Assembly: GCA_001801365.1 (NCBI GenBank)
Contig: MGXL01000014.1
Span: 14,508-21,683 of the forward strand
Origin: Gammaproteobacteria bacterium RBG_16_57_12
GTDB lineage: Bacteria; Pseudomonadota; Gammaproteobacteria; RBG-16-57-12
Length of the DNA: 7,176 nucleotides
Reading direction: 5' to 3'
This document shows, in pieces, positions 1 through 7,176 of the stretch. Position numbers and translations under genes: made by a program. Numbering within the stretch: the first letter of the stretch is position 1; each line of letters starts with the position of its first letter. The notes beneath the pieces were generated by a model. That model did not search any database and was not told the origin of the DNA. It worked only from the letters and a program-made list of their open reading frames with translations.

Positions 1-1797
1 GCCGTTTTTGTTGAAGAACATGATGGAGGGAGGCCCGATCAGCCCGAAATGTTTGAGCATGGCCTTGTCGTCGTCATTATTGGCCGTGACGTCGGCCTGG
101 AGCAGGGTATAGCCGGCCAGGGCCTGCTGCACCCCGGGGTCGGAGAAGGTGTAACGTTCCATTTCCTTGCAGGAGACGCACCAGTCGGCGTAGAAATCCA
201 GCATCACCGGTGTGGCGCTTGCCTGGGCACTCTTGAGCCGGCTTTCCAGCTCCGCCAGATTTTTAACGTTGGTAAAGCGCAGTTCCTGGCTTTGTGACGG
301 GGCGCCGGACTTGGCGGCGGCCAGGCTGATCCCCTGGAGGGGTTGCAGCGGATCCTTGCCGCCGCTGGCGGCGCCGACCAGCAATAGGGTGCCATAGAGC
401 AATAGCACCAGGCCGATGCCTTTCCACAGCTTCTTCCAGCCGGTCGCCTCGTAATGCAGCGGTTCGATGGCGCCCAGATAGATACCCGAGATGACCATCA
501 GCACCGCCCATAGCGCCATGGTCACCGTGGCCGGGAGGATGCGCTCCATCATCCAGATCGCGATCGCCAGCAGCAACACGCCGAACACCGCCTTGATGTT
601 ATCCATCCAGGGTCCGGCCTTGGGCAGCAGCTTGCCGGCGGAGGTGCCGATGGCCAGCAAGGGCAAACCCATGCCCAGGCTCAGGGCGAACAGGGCGGCG
701 CCACCCAGGAAGGCATCACCGCTCTGCCCGATATATATCAGCGCCCCGGCCAGTGGCGGCGCCACACAGGGGCCGACGATCAGGGCGGACAGCAGGCCCA
801 TGATGGCGACCCCGACCAGCGTGCCGCCCTGCTGGCGGTTGCTGAACTCCGCCAGCCTGCTCTGCAGGCCGCTCGGCAACTGCAGCTCGTAAAAGCCGAA
901 CATGGAGAAGGCCAGCAGCACAAACACGGCACTGAAACTCCCGAGGATCCAGGGATTCTGGAAGGCGGCCTGCAGGTTCTCGCCGAACAGGCCGGCGATC
1001 ACCCCGGCGACGGTATAGGTGAAGGCCATGGCCAGCACATAGGTCAGCGACATGGTAAAGGCCCGGCGGGTGGTGATGTGCTCACCCTGGCCGGCGATAA
1101 TGCTGGAGAGTATCGGGATCATGGGGAAGACGCAGGGGGTGAAGGCCAGCAGTACCCCCAGGCCGAAGAAGCTGGCCAGGGTGAGCAGCATAGTGTCGCT
1201 GGCCATTTTTTGCGCCAGGCGGTCCTGCTCGGCCAGCGGCGCGGCTGATTGGGGCGCCGTGGTAAGAGGCAAAGCTGCCGGTGAAGCCGCACCGGCGGCG
1301 GGCAGGGCCAGGCTGACCGTCTTGGTGATGGGTGGATAACACAGGCCGGCCTCGGCGCAGCCCTGGTATTCCACCTGCAGGGTCACCGTCCCGGCGGCGG
1401 TGGAGCCGCGCAGCAACTGAACCGGGATGTTTACCTGATGCAGGTAGACTTCCATATCGCCAAAGTATTCATCATATTTGGGCTTGCCCGGTGGCGAATC
1501 GATGTTGCCCAGCGTGGCATCACCCTGCACGATCTTGAAGCTGATCCGCTGGCGATAGAGATAATACTGATCCGCAATTTCCCAGTGTCCGATGATATGT
1601 TCGGCATCACTGACATCGGCGGAAAAGATGAAGGCCTGGTCGGCCTCCAGAAACTCGGGCTCACTGGCGCCGCCGGCACTTTTCAGCAGCCCGCCCAGGC
1701 CGCCCCCGCTGCCGGCCTGGGCCGGCAAGGCGCCGGCCGTCAGGGCCAGCAGCCCGGTGATTAATAAAAGGTAACGTGTCAGTGTATTGATGTTCAT
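1..1797 (-). CDS. dsbD: Thiol:disulfide interchange protein DsbD (C-terminal end outside window)
   Basis: DsbD passes electrons from cytoplasmic thioredoxin across the inner membrane to periplasmic DsbC, DsbG and CcmG-type proteins. All 599 codons in the window are open. Residues 1-28 form a signal peptide ending in LPAQA. The periplasmic N-terminal domain carries the YQGCAEAGLCYPP motif, with the redox pair C147 and C153. The polytopic membrane domain has the second pair, C222 (FTPCVFPMIP) and C344 (VGPCVAPPL). The C-terminal thioredoxin-like domain has C540-V-S-C543 in DWCVSC. All three pairs lie in one frame, so the gene is intact as far as seen. By comparison with the E. coli protein (565 aa) about 30 residues should be missing beyond base 1. 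A Gly/Ser-rich stretch (about residues 29-43) follows the signal peptide. The ATG at 1797 overlaps the cutA stop codon (ATGA), so the two genes are probably co-transcribed and translationally coupled. Confidence 0.96.
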   Translation of the reverse strand, partial: MNINTLTRYLLLITGLLALTAGALPAQAGSGGGLGGLLKSAGGASEPEFLEADQAFIFSADVSDAEHIIGHWEIADQYYLYRQRISFKIVQGDATLGNIDSPPGKPKYDEYFGDMEVYLHQVNIPVQLLRGSTAAGTVTLQVEYQGCAEAGLCYPPITKTVSLALPAAGAASPAALPLTTAPQSAAPLAEQDRLAQKMASDTMLLTLASFFGLGVLLAFTPCVFPMIPILSSIIAGQGEHITTRRAFTMSLTYVLAMAFTYTVAGVIAGLFGENLQAAFQNPWILGSFSAVFVLLAFSMFGFYELQLPSGLQSRLAEFSNRQQGGTLVGVAIMGLLSALIVGPCVAPPLAGALIYIGQSGDAFLGGAALFALSLGMGLPLLAIGTSAGKLLPKAGPWMDNIKAVFGVLLLAIAIWMMERILPATVTMALWAVLMVISGIYLGAIEPLHYEATGWKKLWKGIGLVLLLYGTLLLVGAASGGKDPLQPLQGISLAAAKSGAPSQSQELRFTNVKNLAELESRLKSAQASATPVMLDFYADWCVSCKEMERYTFSDPGVQQALAGYTLLQADVTANNDDDKAMLKHFGLIGPPSIMFFNKNG

Positions 1798-2123
1798 TGT
1801 GCTGTACCCATGGTGTGGCTGATCCAGTCGAGATATTCCGGCAATCCCCTGGCTACAGGGACCGCGATGATTTCCGGAAGTTCATAGGGGTGGTTGTCCC
1901 GCAGCAGTTTTTCCATGGCGGCGTAGTGTTCGGCAGTCGACTTGATGAGCAACAGAACCTCCTGATCGGTATTGAGTTTTCCCTGCCAGCGGTAAATCGA
2001 TGTCAACCCTGGTATAATGTTGACACAGGCCGCCAGATTGTTTTCCACCAGCAGCAGTGCCAGTTTCTGCGCCGCTTCCACAGTCGGGCAGGTGTTCATC
2101 ACCAGCAAATAATCCCTCGGCAT
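1794..2123 (-). CDS. cutA: CutA1 family divalent-cation tolerance protein
   Basis: This is a small, probably trimeric cytoplasmic protein of the CutA1 family. The family is linked to copper and divalent-cation tolerance and is structurally PII-like; its exact biochemical role is unsettled. From the ATG at 2123 it has 109 residues, close to the 112 of E. coli CutA. Family signatures seen are AACVNI (31-36), YRWQGK (44-49), HPYELPEIIAVPV (78-90) and YLDWI near the C-terminus. An in-frame TTG at 2141 would add six residues, but the product beginning MPRDYLLV fits the family better and the sequence CGGGAT lies just upstream as a weak ribosome site. Its TGA overlaps the dsbD ATG by 4 bases, so cutA is the promoter-proximal gene of a cutA-dsbD unit. 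The promoter should lie in the 59-bp gap shared with the divergent fxsA; I found no convincing -35/-10 pair there. Confidence 0.93.
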   Translation of the reverse strand: MPRDYLLVMNTCPTVEAAQKLALLLVENNLAACVNIIPGLTSIYRWQGKLNTDQEVLLLIKSTAEHYAAMEKLLRDNHPYELPEIIAVPVARGLPEYLDWISHTMGTAQ

Positions 2124-2182
2124 ATGATATCCCGATAACAACCATTATGAGCCCACTAGCTTAACACTTGCTTAATCGTTTT

Positions 2183-2620
2183 ATGACACCCTTTCGTATC
2201 CTGTTTCTGACCATTCTGCTGACCCCCTTGCTGGAGATCTATCTCCTGATCCGGGTCGGTGAGGTTATCGGCGGGTGGCCGACGGTATTGATGGTTGTTG
2301 TGATGGCAGTGCTGGGCGTGGCGCTGATACGCATCCAGGGATTCTCCACCCTGCGACGATTGCAGGGTGCGCTGCTGCGCGGCGAGAGCCCGGCCATGGG
2401 GCTGCTGGAGGGCATGGTCATCATGGCGGCCGGGGTGTTATTGCTGATACCGGGATTTTTTACCGATGTCATCGGGCTGCTCTGCCTGGTGCCGATGGTA
2501 CGCCGCGCGCTGATCGCCTACTTGTTGCGTCATCATGTCTTTATTTCACCGGGACGCGGCCCGCGGGATTCCGGCCAAGGCCCCCGCACTCTTGAAGGCG
2601 AGTATCGCCGCGAAGATTAA
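2183..2620 (+). CDS. fxsA: FxsA family membrane protein
   Basis: This is a 145-residue integral membrane protein of the FxsA family, named after the E. coli protein whose overexpression relieves F-plasmid exclusion of phage T7; its normal role is unknown. Hydrophobic segments lie at about residues 5-23, 32-50 and 76-104, the last containing the conserved-looking LIPGFFTDVIGLL segment. A basic, polar tail (GRGPRDSG...) follows, probably cytoplasmic. The ATG at 2183 is preferred. An in-frame TTG at 2168 would add MLNRF, and neither start has a clear Shine-Dalgarno sequence. The gene is divergent from cutA and precedes groESL; fxsA also lies near groESL and cutA-dsbD in E. coli, which supports the name. 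Confidence 0.9.
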   Translation: MTPFRILFLTILLTPLLEIYLLIRVGEVIGGWPTVLMVVVMAVLGVALIRIQGFSTLRRLQGALLRGESPAMGLLEGMVIMAAGVLLLIPGFFTDVIGLLCLVPMVRRALIAYLLRHHVFISPGRGPRDSGQGPRTLEGEYRRED

Positions 2621-2654
2621 CGGCCTGCTGAATTCAGGACCGGCTATATTTTTT
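2621..2654 (+). terminator. Possible intrinsic terminator after fxsA
   Basis: Directly after the fxsA stop, CGGCCTG (2621-2627) can pair with CAGG-a-CCG (2635-2642). This gives seven base pairs with one bulged A and a 7-base loop. A run of six T follows at 2649-2654, after a 6-base gap. The stem is imperfect and the T-run is not directly adjacent, so termination may be weak. Its place between fxsA and the groESL promoter is sensible. Confidence 0.42.
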
Positions 2655-2665
2655 CATCCCCACCC

Positions 2666-2693
2666 TTGATTTTCTCCAAGCGGTCACTATTAT
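2666..2693 (+). promoter_or_regulatory. Sigma70-like promoter of groESL
   Basis: A TTGATT -35 box (2666-2671) and a TATTAT -10 box (2688-2693) are separated by 16 bases, close to the vegetative consensus. The last -10 base is the first base of the CIRCE element, so transcription should start inside the operator, near 2700. That is the standard layout for HrcA-repressed chaperone operons. CCTTGAT also faintly resembles a heat-shock sigma32 -35 box, but no CCCCAT-like -10 box follows. Confidence 0.7.
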
Positions 2694-2719
2694 TAGCACT
2701 CACCGTGAATGAGTGCTAA
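2693..2719 (+). promoter_or_regulatory. CIRCE operator (HrcA binding site)
   Basis: TTAGCACTC (2693-2701), nine spacer bases, then GAGTGCTAA (2711-2719) make a perfect inverted repeat identical to the CIRCE consensus. CIRCE is bound by the repressor HrcA, whose activity depends on GroEL, giving feedback control of chaperone level. The site overlaps the -10 box and the expected start point, and also falls in the groESL leader. An hrcA gene is expected elsewhere in the genome. Confidence 0.97.
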
Positions 2720-2807
2720 AGTGCTCACCACTGAAGGCAGGCGCCATCCGGCTCCGGGCCATCAATTTATTACATAAGCAACTAAACCTAAAGGAGATAA
2801 TAAGCCG

Positions 2808-3098
2808 ATGAAAATTCGTCCTTTGCATGATCGTGTACTGGTACGCCGTATGGAAGAAGAAACCAAGACCGCTGGCGGTATTGTGCTGCCCGGCTCGGCT
2901 GCCGAGAAGCCGAATCAAGGGAAAATTCTGGCCGCAGGTAAGGGCAAGATCCTGGAAAACGGCGATGTGCGCCCCATGGACGTCAAGGTTGGCGACAAGG
3001 TGCTGTTTGGTAAATACTCCGGCACCGAGGTGAAGGTTGACAACGAAACCCTGATCATGATGCGCGAAGAAGACATCATGGGCGTCATCGAAGGCTAA
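2808..3098 (+). CDS. groES: Co-chaperonin GroES
   Basis: GroES is the heptameric 10-kDa lid that caps the GroEL ring during ATP-driven protein folding in the cytoplasm. The product has 96 residues, a usual family length. It opens [14 protein letters not shown] and shows the mobile-loop GroEL-binding motif GGIVLPG at residues 23-29. The C-terminal part, with [12 protein letters not shown] and MREEDIMGV, is typical of the family. A strong Shine-Dalgarno sequence, AAGGAG (2791-2796), fixes the start at 2808. It is the first gene of the groESL operon, about 90 bases downstream of the CIRCE element, with groEL 55 bases further on. Confidence 0.98.
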   Translation: MKIRPLHDRVLVRRMEEETKTAGGIVLPGSAAEKPNQGKILAAGKGKILENGDVRPMDVKVGDKVLFGKYSGTEVKVDNETLIMMREEDIMGVIEG

Positions 3099-3129
3099 AG
3101 CACCCGCCTTAACGAATCAAATCCAGTAA

Positions 3130-4803
<1,674 letters not shown>

Positions 4804-4828
4804 GCTGTCCGCGTAACTCGTACAGCAG

Positions 4829-4863
4829 AAAAGGCCCCATCGCGTTGCGGTGGGGCCTTTTTT
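4829..4863 (+). terminator. Intrinsic terminator of groESL
   Basis: AAAAGGCCCCA (4829-4839) pairs perfectly with TGGGGCCTTTT (4851-4861). The interior can extend through a T-G pair and CGC/GCG to a GTT loop. The stem is GC-rich, starts 25 bases after the groEL stop and runs into a T tract ending at 4863. The A-run on the 5' side means it could also terminate transcription from the opposite strand. Confidence 0.93.
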
Positions 4864-4986
4864 ATTGGGGCCTTGCGGATAGCGGCAGATTCTCCTGATT
4901 ACATTAGAGTTACGAAAATTCAAGAAAATCATGGCCAAGTCGATGACACTGAAGATGTCTGTAAACCTATCCCGGGGCCAGAACAT

Positions 4987-5523
4987 ATGGAACTACAAGG
5001 CAATACACGCAATGTTATGCGTAACGACATATTGGTGCCATTCGTTAACGAGACGATTGCGGCCCTGGAGAGCATGGCGAATTTGAAGGGTGAGAGCGAC
5101 ATACTGACTTATCGCGACCCCCTTGATGTATTTATCTTCAAGGGTTTTGCGGTATGCATTGCCGCAAAGACCTCAAGCGGGATTTCTGGAAAGATCGTAA
5201 TGAACTACGACAATCAGACAGCCGTGGCCATCGGAAACAGAATACTTACTAAAATGCTGGGCAGTTTCGAGGGGGCGACTGAATTAAACGATATGGTCAG
5301 GGACGCGCTGGCTGAATTTTCAAACACGGCTGTAGGCCTAGCCACCCGCCACATTAGCGAGGCCAGGCATAAAATTATTTTTGGGGCACCGGTTTATCTT
5401 CTCAATAAGGAAGATTGCGAATTTCTGCTGGCGGGTGTGAAACAGATTATGACCATTCCTGTTGACGTCAAAAATATTGGGCGGTTCTACTTCAGCTTTC
5501 TTTTGCAGAGTAATGGCGAGTAA
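4987..5523 (+). CDS. CheX-type CheY-P phosphatase
   Basis: The product (178 residues from this ATG) resembles the CheC/CheX family, which dephosphorylates CheY-like receivers. It starts with a typical helix (VPFVNETIAALESM). The core carries the single catalytic signature E-x-x-N: AEFSN, with E110 and N113, followed by G three residues later. CheX has one such motif and CheC two, so CheX is the better label. No DNA-binding or membrane segment is seen, so a cytoplasmic location is expected. The start is uncertain. The frame is open upstream to a TTG at 4873, next to the groEL terminator, and another ATG lies at 5017; the ATG at 4987 has GGGG (4974-4977) as a weak ribosome site. The receiver gene begins 3 bases after the stop, suggesting co-transcription and that the two proteins are partners. 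Base composition is clearly AT-richer than groEL or dsbD. Confidence 0.8.
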   Translation: MELQGNTRNVMRNDILVPFVNETIAALESMANLKGESDILTYRDPLDVFIFKGFAVCIAAKTSSGISGKIVMNYDNQTAVAIGNRILTKMLGSFEGATELNDMVRDALAEFSNTAVGLATRHISEARHKIIFGAPVYLLNKEDCEFLLAGVKQIMTIPVDVKNIGRFYFSFLLQSNGE

Positions 5524-5526
5524 AAC

Positions 5527-5910
5527 ATGCTAAATAAAAATGCGACCATATTGCTTGTTGACGACACAATGATAATGCGCGAATCGCTCAGGCGAGTTTT
5601 GGTATCCCTTGGCTATGACAACATCCTGCAGGCTGATAATGGCAGGGAAGCAATAAAAATACTGACAACCGAAGGCAATAAGGTGGATTTGATTTTTCTG
5701 GATATCGTCATGCCCATCATGGACGGAAAAACCGCATTGAAGAAAATTCGTGAAACGAACAAGACAGTTCCTGTCGTGATGCTTACCTCGGTTGCGGACA
5801 AGGATTCAATTATCGAATGCAGTAAACTGGGCATGACCAGTTATGTGCTGAAACCAGTCAATGCTGAAACCGGCCCGAAGATTCTTTCCAATATATTTGT
5901 GAAACTTTAA
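5527..5910 (+). CDS. Single-domain CheY-like response regulator
   Basis: This 127-residue protein is one complete receiver domain with no output domain. All phosphorylation-site residues are present: acidic pair D12-D13, phospho-acceptor D59 in LDIVMP, switch T87 in VMLTS, Y106, and K109 followed by P110. Phosphorylation by an unlinked histidine kinase should change its surface for binding a protein partner, as with CheY at the flagellar motor; the actual partner cannot be told from sequence. It sits 3 bases downstream of the CheX-like gene, whose product would be its natural phosphatase. AT-rich codons (60-base sample at 5641-5700: 24 G+C) contrast with groEL (38 of 60 at 4021-4080), hinting at separate origin or low expression. 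Without flagellar or kinase genes nearby, a chemotaxis role is only possible. Confidence 0.92.
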   Translation: MLNKNATILLVDDTMIMRESLRRVLVSLGYDNILQADNGREAIKILTTEGNKVDLIFLDIVMPIMDGKTALKKIRETNKTVPVVMLTSVADKDSIIECSKLGMTSYVLKPVNAETGPKILSNIFVKL

Positions 5911-5930
5911 TCTGTAATTGCCGCGACTAC

Positions 5931-5949
5931 CGCCTGCTCGCTGCAGGCG
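5931..5949. repeat. Hairpin downstream of the CheY-like gene
   Basis: CGCCTGC (5931-5937) and GCAGGCG (5943-5949) form a perfect 7-bp stem with a 5-base loop, 20 bases after the receiver stop codon. ATTG before and CAAT after could extend the pairing around a bulge. No T-run follows, so it may stabilise the transcript end or help Rho-type termination rather than be a classical terminator. Confidence 0.5.
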
Positions 5950-6055
5950 CAATCGGCCCCCCCATCCGTGAGCCCGCACCTTCTCGGCAACTACTCCAGG
6001 CGTTGCTCTACCTCCTCCCTCCATGGAGTCGTGCTGCCATGCGGGAGTTAGCATG

Positions 6056-6091
6056 CCGCTGGCGCCATGATTCTGCCAATGGCGCCGGCGG
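6056..6091. repeat. Strong 13-bp inverted repeat
   Basis: CCGCTGGCGCCAT (6056-6068) pairs with ATGGCGCCGGCGG (6079-6091). All 13 positions pair, one as T-G, around a 10-base loop. A short TTTT lies at 6101-6104, about ten bases past the stem, too far for a classical terminator. It may be a transcription-end hairpin for the CheX/receiver operon or a protein-binding site upstream of hypF. Confidence 0.6.
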
Positions 6092-6268
6092 AGAACGCTA
6101 TTTTCTACTTGCAGGAGAGTGGCTAATGGGCGACCCTATTCGTTTGCCGCGCCGGAATGTCCGGAGCGGATAGCGGGGCTGCCAGCACACCGGGACGGCA
6201 GGCAGAAGACTATGGCAACACTGAAAAAGCGGGGGCGGGCCTGAAGTCAGGCTCTCCGCGAGGACTGA

Positions 6269-7176
<908 letters not shown>

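Larger units (their letters stand above)
5911..6268. other. 358-bp region without a convincing gene
   Basis: This lies between the receiver gene and hypF. It holds the hairpins at 5931-5949 and 6056-6091 and a short inverted repeat, GCCTGA-AG-TCAGGC (6239-6252), just before the hypF ribosome site. One plus-strand frame is open from 5868 to the stop at 6171-6173 but has its first ATG only at 6039 (44 codons) and matches nothing I recognise. A promoter for hypF could lie here; I could not pick one out. Confidence 0.6.

Noticed and set aside
2124..2141. TTG start for cutA six codons upstream.
   Set aside because: The ATG at 2123 gives the usual family N-terminus and length, and the extra residues (MLSGYH) look unconserved.
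2664..2694. Sigma32-type heat-shock promoter for groESL.
   Set aside because: Only a partial CTTGA-like -35 is present; no CCCCAT-like -10 at the proper distance, whereas the sigma70 boxes and CIRCE fit well.
4931..5086. Short ORF beginning MAKSMTLKMSV in a different frame upstream of the CheX-like gene.
   Set aside because: It is about 51 codons, overlaps the CheX-like coding frame, ends in an unnatural Trp/Arg-rich stretch and has no ribosome site.
5806..6054. 82-codon minus-strand open frame overlapping the end of the receiver gene.
   Set aside because: Nearly half of it is antisense to conserved receiver-domain codons and its product shows no known features.

Overview
The window looks like chromosomal DNA of a gammaproteobacterium. 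The order dsbD-cutA / fxsA-groES-groEL resembles the dsbD-cutA ... fxsA ... groSL neighbourhood of Escherichia coli, but the groESL promoter carries a perfect CIRCE operator. That operator implies HrcA repression, which enteric bacteria lack. Together with a hydrogenase-maturation gene (hypF), this fits an environmental gammaproteobacterium, possibly of the sulfur-oxidising or purple-sulfur (Chromatiales-like) type. The taxonomic guess is inference only.

Layout. Bases 1-1797 (minus strand) hold most of dsbD, the inner-membrane thiol-disulfide reductase; its C-terminal end lies beyond base 1. It is translationally coupled by an ATGA overlap to cutA, just upstream on the same strand (1794-2123). 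A 59-bp divergent gap separates cutA from fxsA (2183-2620, plus), a small membrane protein. The heat-shock operon groES-groEL follows (2808-4803), driven from a sigma70-like promoter whose -10 box abuts the CIRCE element and closed by a strong intrinsic terminator at 4829-4863.

After the terminator comes a visibly AT-richer two-gene unit: a CheX-type CheY-phosphate phosphatase (4987-5523) and, 3 bp later, a single-domain CheY-like receiver (5527-5910). The pair looks like a self-contained phosphorylation switch. No kinase is in the window.

Bases 5911-6268 hold no convincing gene but contain two clear hairpins. From 6269 to the right edge lies the N-terminal part of hypF, the carbamoyltransferase needed to make the CN ligands of [NiFe] hydrogenase. 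Its reading frame is broken inside a triple AGGGC tandem repeat (6492-6506): the acylphosphatase domain starts in one frame and the zinc-finger and YrdC-like regions continue in another. Removing one repeat unit restores a continuous, family-like protein. This is the most unusual feature of the window: a recent frameshift, a repeat-length switch, or a sequencing error.
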